From NCBI GenBank assembly GCA_035378845.1, contig DAOSUP010000006.1, forward strand, positions 1-64,000: DNA of 64,000 nucleotides, in the 5' to 3' direction. A model generated the notes under the pieces. It searched no databases, was not told where the DNA came from, and saw only the letters and a list, made by a program, of their open reading frames with translations. Both the position numbers and the translations under genes were made by a program. Every line of letters starts with the position of its first letter. The stretch's first letter is position 1. Source of the DNA: JAKOUL01 sp035378845. GTDB taxonomy: Bacteria > Dictyoglomota > Dictyoglomia > Dictyoglomales > Dictyoglomaceae. Of the stretch, positions 26,203 through 35,535 are shown in pieces.

Positions 26203-27591
26203 ATGTTAAGTATCTTTTTTGATATCGGAAGCACCTTTACAAAAGCTGTAGCCATTGATCTTAATCGGGATGAGATAATAGGTAAGGCTAAATCCCCTTC
26301 CACTGTGAATGAGGATGTAAGAATTGGAATTAAAAAGGTTTTAGACGATATATATGCTCAAACAGGTTTAAAAATTGACGATTTTGAGCTTAAGAAGGCT
26401 TCAAGTAGTGCTGCTGGAGGACTTAAGATTGTTGCTGTAGGGCTTGTTCCAGATTTAACAGCTGAAGCTGCTAAAAAGGCAGCTCTTGGAGCGGGGGGTA
26501 AAGTTCTTAAGACATATTCCTTTGAGCTTACGGAGTCTGATATTCAAGAGATAGAGTCTTTAAAACCTGATATTATTATTCTTGCAGGAGGAACTGATGG
26601 AGGGAATAGATATTATCCTTTAGTCAATGCAAAAAGGCTTGCTAAAACTTCTTTAAGTGTGCCTGTTATTTTTGCAGGAAATAAGGATATAAGGGATGAA
26701 GTTAAAAAGATTTTTGAAGAAGAGAAAAAAGAGATACATATTACAGAGAATGTAATGCCCGAATATAATGTATTAAATATCAAGCCTGTGCAAGAAATAA
26801 TTCGGGAAATTTTTTTGAAGAGAATAATCTATGCTAAGGGCTTAGATAAGGCACAAAGTATTATAGGACAGTTCGTAATGCCTACACCTCTTGCAGTTCT
26901 TAAGAGCTTAGAGGTATTTGCAAAAAAATATGGAGAAAGCATATTAATTGATATAGGAGGAGCAACTACAGATGTATGCTCTGTAAGTGAAGGTAGTCCT
27001 AAAAAACCAGGTGTGGTTTTAAAAGGGCTTCCAGAACCGTTTGTAAAAAGAACAGTAGAAGGCGATCTTGGAGTAAGAGTATCAGCATTATTTTTATTAG
27101 AATCCATAGGGAAAAATAGTCTTGAAAAATTTTTTAACAATGTAGACCATATTGAAGAAAAGATCAAGTTTTTATCAGAGAATACCAGTTATCTACCACA
27201 AAATGATGAGGATCTGTATTTAGATTATGTGCTTTCCTATTTTGCAGCTAAGATAGCAGTTGAGAGACATGTAGGTTTCTTAGAAGTAATTTATTCTCCT
27301 TTAGGAGTGATCTACTTTCAACATGGTAAGGATTTAACAGAAGTGAAAAATGTTCTTGCCACAGGTGGACCTTTAATAAATAACCCATATAGAAAGGAGA
27401 TATTAAAGGCTTGTATTTATTCAAAAGAGGATCCTTTTATATTAAAACCTAAGGAACCATCTTTTTATTTAGATAAAGAATATATATTGTATGCAGTAGG
27501 TTTACTCTCCGAATTTATGGAAGATAGAGCTTTAAATTTATTAGAGAGATATCTGTTAGGAGTAGAGGCTAATTATGAGTATAAAAAATAA
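26203..27591 (+). CDS. glmL: GlmL (MutL-family) protein of glutamate mutase
   Basis: A 462-residue ASKHA-fold ATPase-like protein, starting FFDIGSTFTKAVAID and with a second phosphate motif LIDIGGATTDVCSV (about 247-260). The family lies between the two mutase subunits in clostridia and is thought to protect or reactivate the B12 enzyme, though its role is not firmly shown. It is unrelated to the DNA-repair protein MutL. It overlaps glmE by 17 bases. Confidence 0.92.
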   Translation: MLSIFFDIGSTFTKAVAIDLNRDEIIGKAKSPSTVNEDVRIGIKKVLDDIYAQTGLKIDDFELKKASSSAAGGLKIVAVGLVPDLTAEAAKKAALGAGGKVLKTYSFELTESDIQEIESLKPDIIILAGGTDGGNRYYPLVNAKRLAKTSLSVPVIFAGNKDIRDEVKKIFEEEKKEIHITENVMPEYNVLNIKPVQEIIREIFLKRIIYAKGLDKAQSIIGQFVMPTPLAVLKSLEVFAKKYGESILIDIGGATTDVCSVSEGSPKKPGVVLKGLPEPFVKRTVEGDLGVRVSALFLLESIGKNSLEKFFNNVDHIEEKIKFLSENTSYLPQNDEDLYLDYVLSYFAAKIAVERHVGFLEVIYSPLGVIYFQHGKDLTEVKNVLATGGPLINNPYRKEILKACIYSKEDPFILKPKEPSFYLDKEYILYAVGLLSEFMEDRALNLLERYLLGVEANYEYKK

Positions 27592-29026
27592 GAGATGGGA
27601 CAGAAAGTATTGGTTAAGTATGAGGGAAGAAGTTTTAAATACCTGGACTACTGGTAAGGAGGTTGATTTAGAAGAAGCATTTAGATACTTCGGAGAACTT
27701 CCAAAGGAAAAATTTGTAGATTTTGTATTAGAAAAAGCATTAGATAATGGTAAGACACTTCTTCAGCCAAGGGCTGGTGTACCCATATTAAGGGATCATA
27801 TATTACTTCTTCAATATTTGCAGAATGAAGGTCAGGCAGATGTTTTACCTACCACAATTGATAGTTATACCAGACAAAATAAGTATAAAGAAGCTCAAAT
27901 AGGTATTGAGGAAAGTTTAAGGGAGGGTAGAGCTCTGCTTAATGGGTTTCCTGCTGTAAACTATGGAGTAAAAGGGTGTAGAGAAATTATAGAGAATGTA
28001 AGAGTTCCTGTAGAAGTAAGACATGGTACTCCAGATGCGAGACTTCTTGCAGAGATAACATTAGCTGCAGGTTTTACTTCTTTTGAAGGAGGAGGAATAA
28101 CCTATAATATACCTTATGCTAAAGATGTACCATTAGAAAACTCTATATTATATTGGCAATATGTGGATTATCTTGTAGGTGTATATGCTGAAGAAGGAAT
28201 AATTATAAATCGGGAATCTTTTGGACCTCTTACAGGTACTTTAGTACCGCCTTGTATATCCATTAGTATAGGAATAATAGAGGCTTTATTAGCAGCTGAG
28301 CAGGGAGTTAAGAGTTTTAGTGTTGGATATGGGCAGTGTGGTAATATTATTCAGGATGTGGCAGCAATAAATATAATGGATAGACTTACTAAGAAATATC
28401 TTTCAGACTTTGGATATAAAGATGTATCTGTAAGCACTGTATTACATCATTGGATGGGAGGTTTTCCAGAAGATGAGGCGAAAGCTTTTGCTGTTATAAG
28501 TTTTGGTAGTATGTCTGCAGCAGTTTCTAAGGTAACAAAAGTTATAGTTAAAACGCCACAAGAAGCCATAGGAATTCCCACTAAAGAAGCAAATGCACAG
28601 GCTTTGAAAAATACACGTCAAGTTTTATATATGATGGAAAATCAAGATTTTATTGATAGAAAAAAAGTTGAAGATGAAGAATATATAATTGAAAAAGAAG
28701 TTAACCTGATATTGGATAGAGTAATTTCCTTAGGAGAGGGAGATATTGCTGTTGGAACTGTTAGGGGTTTTTCAGCTGGGGTATTAGATGTTCCTTTTGC
28801 TCCCAGTAGATATACTCATAGCAGACTTATGCCTGTCAGGGATAATAGTGGGGCAGTAAGATTTTTTGATACAGGAAATCTTCCTTTTGACAAAGAACTT
28901 CTGGAATTTTACCAAACTAAACTTGAAGAAAGGTCAAAATTTGAGGGACGAGAAATAAGTTTTCAAATGGTGCTTGATGATGTGTATGCTATAAGCAAAG
29001 GAAGACTAATAGGAAGACCTAAATAA
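27575..29026 (+). CDS. glmE: Methylaspartate (glutamate) mutase, E subunit
   Basis: The catalytic TIM-barrel subunit of 483 residues that, with GlmS and adenosylcobalamin, carries out the radical carbon-skeleton rearrangement. Substrate-arginine segments include QPRAGVPIL (about 64-72) and VRHGTPDARLLAE (about 148-160). The GGGITYNIPYAK block matches the family. Immediately followed by methylaspartate ammonia-lyase, so the two reactions are coupled in one operon. Confidence 0.95.
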   Translation: MSIKNKRWDRKYWLSMREEVLNTWTTGKEVDLEEAFRYFGELPKEKFVDFVLEKALDNGKTLLQPRAGVPILRDHILLLQYLQNEGQADVLPTTIDSYTRQNKYKEAQIGIEESLREGRALLNGFPAVNYGVKGCREIIENVRVPVEVRHGTPDARLLAEITLAAGFTSFEGGGITYNIPYAKDVPLENSILYWQYVDYLVGVYAEEGIIINRESFGPLTGTLVPPCISISIGIIEALLAAEQGVKSFSVGYGQCGNIIQDVAAINIMDRLTKKYLSDFGYKDVSVSTVLHHWMGGFPEDEAKAFAVISFGSMSAAVSKVTKVIVKTPQEAIGIPTKEANAQALKNTRQVLYMMENQDFIDRKKVEDEEYIIEKEVNLILDRVISLGEGDIAVGTVRGFSAGVLDVPFAPSRYTHSRLMPVRDNSGAVRFFDTGNLPFDKELLEFYQTKLEERSKFEGREISFQMVLDDVYAISKGRLIGRPK

Positions 29027-29028
29027 TC

Positions 29029-30279
29029 ATGAAGATAAAAGAAGTTGTTTATTCTATTGGACTTTCAGGATTTTATTTTGATGATCAAAGGGCTATTAAG
29101 GCAGGTGCTAAAGAAGATGGATTTGCTTATAGAGGAGTTCCATTAACAACAGGTTTTGAGTCTGTAAGACAGAAAGGAGAAAGTATTTCTGTTATATTTA
29201 TATTAGAGGATGGACAAATTGCTTTTGGAGATTGTACAGCTATACAGTACTCTGGAGCAGGAGGAAGAGAAGCACTTTTTAGAGCAAAAGATTTCGCTGA
29301 AAATTTTGATAAAGTTTTATCTCCTTTTATAAAATCTGTGGATTGGAAGTCTTTTAAGGAAGCATCTGAAACCATAGATGATTTTCAGATAGAGGGAAGG
29401 AGATTGCATCCAGCTTTAAGATATGGGGTATCTCAGGCATTCTTAGATGTATTTTCCAAATTTTATAGAAAAACTATGACAGAAATAATAGCAGAGGAAT
29501 ATAATTTGCCTATTATTATTAAGAGAGTTCCTATTTTCGCTCAGTCTGGTGATGACAGATATACTAATGTGGATAAGATGATAATAAAAAGAGTAGATGT
29601 TTTACCCCACGCCCTAATAAATAATATGGAAACAAAATTAGGATGGAGAGGAGAAAAACTTATAGAGTATTTGGGATGGTTAAAAGAAAGGGTAAAAATT
29701 CTTGGAGATGAGAATTATAAACCTATTTTCCATATAGATGTATATGGAACTATTGGGATAGCTTTTCAATGTGATATAGAAGAAATAGCTGACTATTTGG
29801 GAAAACTTGAAGAGATTGCACATCCTTTCCACTTGCGGATTGAAGGACCTTTAGACATGGAAAGTAAAGAATTACAAATTGAATATCTAAGTGCTTTAAG
29901 GAGCTCTTTGAAGAAAAAGGGAGTAAAAGTAGAAATAGTGGCAGATGAGTGGTGTAATAGTTTTGAAGATATAAGGGATTTTGTAAAAGCAGGAGCTGTG
30001 GATATGATACAAATAAAAACTCCTGTGCTTGGAAGTATTCACAATTCTATAGAGGCAGCTATTTATTGTAAAGAAAATAGTATTGGGACTTATATTGGTG
30101 GAAGTTGTAATGAAACAGATAGATCTGCACAGATATCTGTACATGTGGCACTTGCAACTCAGGCTGATCAAATCCTTGCAAAACCTGGAATGGGGGTAGA
30201 TGAAGGCTTGATGATTGTGAATAATGAGATGGAGAGGACTTTGCAGTTATTGAGGAGTAAGGTGAAAAATCATGTTTAA
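29029..30279 (+). CDS. mal: Methylaspartate ammonia-lyase
   Basis: An enolase-superfamily enzyme that removes ammonia from 3-methylaspartate to give mesaconate. The 416 residues include H194 in LPHALINNMETKLG and K330 in IQIKTPVLG. These match the two catalytic positions known from the clostridial enzyme (H194 and K331). Metal ligands fall in HIDVYGT, RIEGPLD and IVADEWC. Its 3' end overlaps the DUF1446 gene by 8 bases. Confidence 0.95.
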   Translation: MKIKEVVYSIGLSGFYFDDQRAIKAGAKEDGFAYRGVPLTTGFESVRQKGESISVIFILEDGQIAFGDCTAIQYSGAGGREALFRAKDFAENFDKVLSPFIKSVDWKSFKEASETIDDFQIEGRRLHPALRYGVSQAFLDVFSKFYRKTMTEIIAEEYNLPIIIKRVPIFAQSGDDRYTNVDKMIIKRVDVLPHALINNMETKLGWRGEKLIEYLGWLKERVKILGDENYKPIFHIDVYGTIGIAFQCDIEEIADYLGKLEEIAHPFHLRIEGPLDMESKELQIEYLSALRSSLKKKGVKVEIVADEWCNSFEDIRDFVKAGAVDMIQIKTPVLGSIHNSIEAAIYCKENSIGTYIGGSCNETDRSAQISVHVALATQADQILAKPGMGVDEGLMIVNNEMERTLQLLRSKVKNHV

Positions 30280-31612
30280 AGTTTATTCTCCTACTGCAAT
30301 TTTGGGATACGGTTTTTCTGAAGAGAGTTTTGAAAATGCCCTTAGATTGAAGCCTGATGTAATAGCTGTGGATGCTGGGTCTACAGATCCTGGTCCCTAC
30401 TATCTTGGCAAGGGAATTTCTTTTGTAGAAAGATATAACACTAAGAGGGATCTCTTTTATCTACTAAAGATGACAAAATCCTTAGATATACCTTTGTTAA
30501 TTGGAAGTGCAGGTGGCTGTGGTACCAAGTCTTCTGTTGATTGGACTTTTGAGATTATCAAAGAAATTTGTAAGGAAAATAACTGGAAATTTAGAATTGC
30601 CAAGGTATATACAGATATTTCTAAGGATTTTGTAAAGAAGGCACTTTTGGAAGGGAATATTAAGACTCTGGATGGCTCAAAAGAATTTTTAGAAAAAGAT
30701 CTTGAAAGAGTAACAAATATTGTGGCTCAGATAGGAATAGATCCTTTTATAGAAGCCTATAAAAAAGATGTGAACATTGTTTTATGTGGGAGAAGTTATG
30801 ATCCATCTCCATTTGCGGTTTTACCTATCTTATATGGTTATCCTAAGGGACTTTCTTTGCATCTTGGGAAAATACTTGAATGTGGTGCTATTGCAGCAGA
30901 ACCTGGAAGTGGAAGAGATGGAATTATGGGAGTTGTTTATGAGGATCATTTTGAAGTTTTCCCTTTAATTAAAACAAGAAAGTGTACAGTTAATTCTGTT
31001 GCTGCACATACTTTATATGAGAAGAGTGATCCATATTACCTGCATGGTCCAGACGGAGTTATTGATCTTACTTCTACCCAATTCATTCAGAAGGATGAAA
31101 ATACAGTTATAATTGAAGGTAGTAAATTTATTGATTCAAAAGAAAAATGGCTAAAAATTGAAGGTGCTGCTCTCCTTGGTATCCGAGGTGTTTGTATAGC
31201 AGGTATAAGAGACCCTATAATGCTTTCTCAGATAGAGGATATTTTATCAGAGCACCAAAAAATTGTTGATGATGTTTTTAAGGAGTATGAAGGAAAGTAT
31301 AAAATATATTTCCATTTGTATGGTAAGAATGGGGTTATGGGAGAGATGGAAAAAGAAGAGAAGATATCTCATGAGATAGGACTTATTATTGAGGTCATTG
31401 GTGAGAATATTGAAATAGCAAAATCTATATTGGGTTTTCTCAGATCTACCTTACTTCATTATGGATATAAAGGGAGGATTTCCACAGCAGGTAATTTAGC
31501 ATTTCCTTTTTCCCCTTCTGAAGTAATATGGGGGGAAGCTTACTCTTTTGTGGTATATCACCTTATAAAGCTTCAAGATTATGACTTTCCAGTGTTAATA
31601 GAAGAGGTATGA
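30272..31612 (+). CDS. DUF1446 (AtuA-like) protein
   Basis: A 446-residue protein related to AtuA of acyclic-terpene degradation. Conserved blocks are VDAGSTDPGPYYLG (about 34-47), IGSAGGCGTKSSVDW, LCGRSYDPSPFAVLP and KCTVNSVAAHTLYEKSDPYY. No reaction is established for the family. It sits between methylaspartate ammonia-lyase and the mesaconase subunits, joined by overlaps, so a role in the same pathway is the natural inference. Together with the next small gene it makes up the two halves of fused AtuA-type proteins. Confidence 0.82.
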   Translation: MFKVYSPTAILGYGFSEESFENALRLKPDVIAVDAGSTDPGPYYLGKGISFVERYNTKRDLFYLLKMTKSLDIPLLIGSAGGCGTKSSVDWTFEIIKEICKENNWKFRIAKVYTDISKDFVKKALLEGNIKTLDGSKEFLEKDLERVTNIVAQIGIDPFIEAYKKDVNIVLCGRSYDPSPFAVLPILYGYPKGLSLHLGKILECGAIAAEPGSGRDGIMGVVYEDHFEVFPLIKTRKCTVNSVAAHTLYEKSDPYYLHGPDGVIDLTSTQFIQKDENTVIIEGSKFIDSKEKWLKIEGAALLGIRGVCIAGIRDPIMLSQIEDILSEHQKIVDDVFKEYEGKYKIYFHLYGKNGVMGEMEKEEKISHEIGLIIEVIGENIEIAKSILGFLRSTLLHYGYKGRISTAGNLAFPFSPSEVIWGEAYSFVVYHLIKLQDYDFPVLIEEV

Positions 31613-31616
31613 GTTT

Positions 31617-31928
31617 ATGAAGCTTACTAGGTTAGTTAAAGTTTTAAGAACAAAAAATAGTGGTCCATTTATTTTAACTATTGATCTTATTTTTAAAGAT
31701 AAAAAAATATACCAGGAATTAAAAGAAAAAGAATATTTTTCTAAAAAATGGTGGTCAGATGTGTATGGTATAAAAGAAGAAGATGTTATTTCGGTCATAT
31801 ATTTTGATCCTGTATGTGCTGTAAAATGTAATATAAAAAGAAAAATTACTTCTGGAGATCCTGGTGATACTGATGTATATGGTGCTCAACAACATGCCCC
31901 ACTTCTTGAGGTAGATATTGATGTATAG
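31617..31928 (+). CDS. DUF4387 protein
   Basis: A 103-residue protein matching DUF4387, with KVLRTKNSGPFILTIDLIF near the start and the terminal block KRKITSGDPGDTDVYGAQQHAPLL. In AtuA-type proteins this domain is fused behind DUF1446. Here the two are separate adjacent genes, 4 bases apart. Function unknown; probably a small subunit of a complex with the DUF1446 protein. The end overlaps the next gene by 11 bases. Confidence 0.82.
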   Translation: MKLTRLVKVLRTKNSGPFILTIDLIFKDKKIYQELKEKEYFSKKWWSDVYGIKEEDVISVIYFDPVCAVKCNIKRKITSGDPGDTDVYGAQQHAPLLEVDIDV

Positions 31929-32763
31929 GTTTATAAAAAGTGATGAGATATATGAAAAAGCAAAAGAACTGCTTGAAAATATACATTTTAATTTACCCAA
32001 AGATGTAATTTCAGCTCTTAAAAAGGCTAAAGAAAATGAAAAAAATTCAAATGCTCAGATAGTTCTTGAAATTCTTCTGGAAAATGCTGAGATTGCAAAA
32101 AGTAAGAAAATCCCAATATGTCAGGATTGTGGAATAGTAATAGCCTTTTTAGATATAGGGCAAAACGTCTGTGTTAAAGGAGATGTAGAAGAGGCTATTA
32201 ATAGAGCAATTAAAGATGTATATTCAAAATTTTTCTTGAGAAAATCTGTGGTTAGAGATCCTATGATGCGCATAAATACAGAAGATAATACTCCTGCAAT
32301 TATACATTTTAATTTTGTTCCAGGAAACAAGTTGAAATTAAATATTATGGTAAAAGGGTTTGGAAGTGAGAATGCAAGTATTGTAAAAAACTTATTACCT
32401 ACTATTTCTGAAGAAGAACTTACCTCTGAGATTATAAACCATATAAAGAGTTATGCTCCTAATGCTTGCCCACCGCTAATTATAGGGATCGGTATGGGAG
32501 GAACCTTAGAAAAAGCCTCTTATATTGCTAAAAGAGCTGTTTTTAGACCCATTGGTGAGAGAAACAAGGATCCTTATTATTCAAGGCTTGAAGAGATGTT
32601 GTTAGAAGAAGTTAATAAACTGGATATTGGACCATCAGGATTAGGAGGTAAAACTACTGCTCTTTCCGTAAACATTGAGACATATCCAACTCATATAGCA
32701 GGGTTTCCTTTAGCAATAAATATGCAGTGTTGTGCTGTCAGATATGGAAGTGTTGAGTTATGA
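31918..32763 (+). CDS. Class I fumarase/mesaconase, alpha subunit
   Basis: The 281-residue alpha subunit of a two-subunit, iron-sulphur hydro-lyase. Cysteines for the 4Fe-4S cluster are visible in IPICQDCGIVI (about 62-72), NACPPLIIGIGMGGT (about 181-195) and further on. Many such pairs are called fumarate hydratase or tartrate dehydratase. The position after methylaspartate ammonia-lyase suggests mesaconase, hydrating mesaconate to citramalate. The enzyme could also serve as fumarase. It overlaps the beta subunit by 4 bases. Confidence 0.88.
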   Translation: MMYRFIKSDEIYEKAKELLENIHFNLPKDVISALKKAKENEKNSNAQIVLEILLENAEIAKSKKIPICQDCGIVIAFLDIGQNVCVKGDVEEAINRAIKDVYSKFFLRKSVVRDPMMRINTEDNTPAIIHFNFVPGNKLKLNIMVKGFGSENASIVKNLLPTISEEELTSEIINHIKSYAPNACPPLIIGIGMGGTLEKASYIAKRAVFRPIGERNKDPYYSRLEEMLLEEVNKLDIGPSGLGGKTTALSVNIETYPTHIAGFPLAINMQCCAVRYGSVEL

Positions 32764-33278
32764 GGGAGATTAATTTAGAAAAAGATATAGCAGTTCTAAA
32801 AGAATTAAATGTAGGAGAATGGATTAGCATAAGTGGAGTAATATATGCAGCAAGAGATCAAGCTTGCAAGAGACTTTCAGAAATTTTAATTAAAGGATTT
32901 AATCCTCCTATTACTTTAAGTAACAGCTTAATTTACCATACGGGTCCGTCTCCGATTAATCTTTGTGGGGTTTGCTCGGCAGGTCCTACTACTAGCGTGC
33001 GGATGGATCCTTTCGTTGAGATACTACTCTCTTGTGGGGTTATTGGATTCATTGGAAAAGGCAAAAGAAGTAAAGAAATTATAGAACATTTCAAAAAATA
33101 TAAAGGAATATATCTTGTTACTGTAGGAGGGGCAGGAGCTTATTTGGGAAGCAGAATTGAAAAAATTCAGATTGTTGCTTTTGAAGATTTAGGTCCCGAG
33201 GCAGTTTACTATCTTGAAGTAAAAGATTTTCCAGCTATGGTTGCTATAGATTCAAAAGGTAGATCATTTTGGAATTAG
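32760..33278 (+). CDS. Class I fumarase/mesaconase, beta subunit
   Basis: A 172-residue partner of the preceding gene. Family blocks are VGEWISISGVIYAARDQA, IYHTGPSPINLCGVCSAGPTTSVRMD and VGGAGAYLGSRI; the GPTTS motif holds substrate-binding residues. The alpha/beta split is common in archaea, clostridia and thermophiles. The last enzyme with a known role in this cluster; an unknown P-loop gene follows after 3 bases. Confidence 0.88.
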   Translation: MREINLEKDIAVLKELNVGEWISISGVIYAARDQACKRLSEILIKGFNPPITLSNSLIYHTGPSPINLCGVCSAGPTTSVRMDPFVEILLSCGVIGFIGKGKRSKEIIEHFKKYKGIYLVTVGGAGAYLGSRIEKIQIVAFEDLGPEAVYYLEVKDFPAMVAIDSKGRSFWN

Positions 33279-33281
33279 AGA

Positions 33282-34220
33282 ATGATTCATCCAAAAGTTC
33301 TTTTGAATGAAGCGATATATTATGCTCCTCGTGGTGAAGCAAGATTAATGCTTCTTGGATCAATTATTGTCCAAAACTTTCTTTTCCCATCAGATAAATT
33401 AATAGGCGTAATTGGAGATGCAGGGGCAGGAAAATCTATTCTTATAAGGGGTATGTTTCCTGGCTTGAATCTTACTAATGATGATGAAGGTGTGTATAGA
33501 AGACCTTTACCTATTTTAGATGATTATGAAAGAGGAAAATTTTATGAATTTATTTATCACATAGATGTCAGATTTGAAATGGCTTTTACTCCTGTATATA
33601 TATTAGCCGATGCTATACTCTCAGCACTGAATTCAGGTAAAAAAGTTGTTTGCGAACATTTTGAACTTTTGTATCCATATCTTAGGAGAAATGCAGATTT
33701 ATTAATTGGAATAGGGGAAGAAGTAATAGTTTCAAGACCAAATCTTTTTGGACCTGAGCCAAAGGAAATAGCAGATACTGTATTTTTATCCTTAGGTTAT
33801 AGGTTAAGAGCTCATACAGCAGAAGATCTTGTAGGACTTGTATTAGAAGAAGAAGGATATCAAAAGATCATTAAAGGACATGGTGATATAAAACATGGAT
33901 TTGTGATTAACTTAGAAGAAAAGCCCATGATTACCTTAAAAGAGATTGAGAGAAGAGTAAAAAAATATATGAAAGATAGTCTTCAAGTATCTTACGTAGA
34001 TAGCCAACATATTAAAATTGGAGAAAAGATAATAAATTGTACTGGACCAAGAGTGCATGTTAGGAATACTGCAGAAATTCAAGAATTCTTTTTATTCCCA
34101 GAGTATTTATACTCTAAAGAAGACGAAACATTTTTATTGATTGGTTTTGTAGATCAAGATGAGTATAATAAGGTAGTTAAGAAACAAAAGAAAGAGGAAG
34201 AGAATAATGATAAGAATTGA
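33282..34220 (+). CDS. P-loop protein with alanyl-tRNA-synthetase-editing-like C-terminus, function unknown
   Basis: A 312-residue protein with Walker A GDAGAGKS at residues 45-52. The middle region is kinase-like ([15 protein letters not shown]). The C-terminal part contains [20 protein letters not shown] (252-271), which resembles the C-G-x-H-V-x-x-T-x-E-I-x-x-F motif of the alanyl-tRNA synthetase editing (SAD) domain. C253 and H259 are possible metal ligands, and H200 and H205 lie upstream. It is not a synthetase. Similar proteins occur next to glutamate mutase genes in clostridia, from memory. It overlaps rph by 14 bases. Confidence 0.75.
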   Translation: MIHPKVLLNEAIYYAPRGEARLMLLGSIIVQNFLFPSDKLIGVIGDAGAGKSILIRGMFPGLNLTNDDEGVYRRPLPILDDYERGKFYEFIYHIDVRFEMAFTPVYILADAILSALNSGKKVVCEHFELLYPYLRRNADLLIGIGEEVIVSRPNLFGPEPKEIADTVFLSLGYRLRAHTAEDLVGLVLEEEGYQKIIKGHGDIKHGFVINLEEKPMITLKEIERRVKKYMKDSLQVSYVDSQHIKIGEKIINCTGPRVHVRNTAEIQEFFLFPEYLYSKEDETFLLIGFVDQDEYNKVVKKQKKEEENNDKN

Positions 34221-34929
34221 TAGAAGAAGTAATGTAGATCTTAGACCTGTCAAAATAATAAGGAGATATCTTAAATATCCTTTAGGTTCAGTGCTGATAG
34301 AGATGGGAGAGACAAAAGTAATCTGTACTGCTTCTGTAGAAGAAAAAGTTCCACCGTTTCTTAAAGGAACAAATCAAGGATGGCTTACTGCAGAATATGG
34401 GATGCTTCCTGGTTCCACCCCGGAAAGAAAAGTTAGAGATGTAGTAAAAGGAGCAATAAATGGTAGATCTCAAGAGATACAGAGACTTATAGGCAGAGCT
34501 TTGAGAGCAGTAGTTGATTTCTCAAAGCTTGGTGAAAGAACTATCTGGATAGATGCAGATGTGATCCAAGCTGATGGTGGTACAAGGACTGCAGCTATTA
34601 CAGGTGCATTTGTGTCTCTCTATGATGCTTTAGAAAAATTAAAGAGGGATGAAGTTATAAGAGAAATACCAATTAAGGAGTTTGTTGCAGCAGTAAGTGT
34701 TGGAATTGTTGATAGAGAAATTCTTTTAGATCTTTCTGCTAATGAAGATATGAGGGCTGAAGTAGATTTTAATGTGGTTATGACTGAGAGTGGAAAATTT
34801 GTAGAAATACAAGGAACAGCTGAGAAAGTACCTTTTACTCATGAACAACTTCAGAGTATGTTAGAGCTTGCTAAAAATGGTATTATGAAACTTATAGAGA
34901 TTCAAAAGAAAACCTTAGGACTTTTATGA
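34207..34929 (+). CDS. rph: Ribonuclease PH
   Basis: A phosphorolytic 3'-exonuclease that trims tRNA ends. The 240 residues include [31 protein letters not shown] at the start of the PH fold, the RNA-binding [19 protein letters not shown] and the phosphate-binding [12 protein letters not shown]. Normal length. It overlaps rdgB by 4 bases; rph-rdgB is a frequent pair. The encoded CCA on the tRNA-Trp and tmRNA genes here fits the need for accurate 3' trimming. Confidence 0.96.
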   Translation: MIRIDRRSNVDLRPVKIIRRYLKYPLGSVLIEMGETKVICTASVEEKVPPFLKGTNQGWLTAEYGMLPGSTPERKVRDVVKGAINGRSQEIQRLIGRALRAVVDFSKLGERTIWIDADVIQADGGTRTAAITGAFVSLYDALEKLKRDEVIREIPIKEFVAAVSVGIVDREILLDLSANEDMRAEVDFNVVMTESGKFVEIQGTAEKVPFTHEQLQSMLELAKNGIMKLIEIQKKTLGLL

Positions 34930-35534
34930 AGAGAACTATAGTTTTAGCTACTAATAATTTAGGAAAAATAAAAGAAATCCTTAGTGTTTTGACAGATATT
35001 TCAGAATATTTTAAAACCTTGAAGGATTTTCCTAATTTAGTTCTACCAGAAGAAATAGGTAATACTTATGAAGAAAATGCTTTTATTAAAGCAAAATTTG
35101 TAGCTAAAAAGACAGGTTTACCAGCTATAGGAGAAGATTCAGGATTAGAAATAGATGCTTTAAAAGGGGAATTAGGAGTTTATTCTGCAAGATTTGGAGG
35201 AGATATAGCTTACTCTGAAAAGATTCTTCTGGTTCTTGAAAAAATGAAAAATATACCATGGGAAGAGAGGAAAGCAAGATTTATTTGTAAAGTAGTTTTT
35301 TATGATCCTGAAACGATGACTAAATTTACTACAGAAGGAATTGTAGAAGGCTATATAGCCTTTGCACCTTGCGGAGAAAATGGATTTGGATATGATCCTA
35401 TTTTTTATTATCCACCATTAGATAAGACTTTTGGAGAACTTAAAGAAGAAGAGAAAAATAAAGTTAGTCATAGAAGTAAGGCTTTTCTTGATATGAAACC
35501 TTTTTTAGAAAAATTTTTAAAAGGGGAGGTATAA
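34926..35534 (+). CDS. rdgB: XTP/dITP diphosphatase (RdgB/HAM1)
   Basis: Hydrolyses non-canonical purine triphosphates. A 202-residue protein with [11 protein letters not shown] at residues 6-16, [11 protein letters not shown] (metal- and base-binding region), and [23 protein letters not shown] with the SHRSKA end motif. ATG overlaps the rph stop. It is followed 1 base later by ridA, so these form a housekeeping trio downstream of the fermentation cluster. Confidence 0.95.
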   Translation: MKRTIVLATNNLGKIKEILSVLTDISEYFKTLKDFPNLVLPEEIGNTYEENAFIKAKFVAKKTGLPAIGEDSGLEIDALKGELGVYSARFGGDIAYSEKILLVLEKMKNIPWEERKARFICKVVFYDPETMTKFTTEGIVEGYIAFAPCGENGFGYDPIFYYPPLDKTFGELKEEEKNKVSHRSKAFLDMKPFLEKFLKGEV

Positions 35535-35535
35535 A

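Noticed and set aside
25911..26303. 130-codon open frame on the minus strand across glmS/glmL
   Set aside because: It is the shadow of two well-supported plus-strand genes, has no ribosome binding site and no recognisable protein pattern.
26203..27591. Reading this gene as the DNA mismatch-repair protein MutL
   Set aside because: It has ASKHA-type phosphate motifs and lies between the two glutamate mutase subunits, so it is the unrelated GlmL protein that shares an old name.
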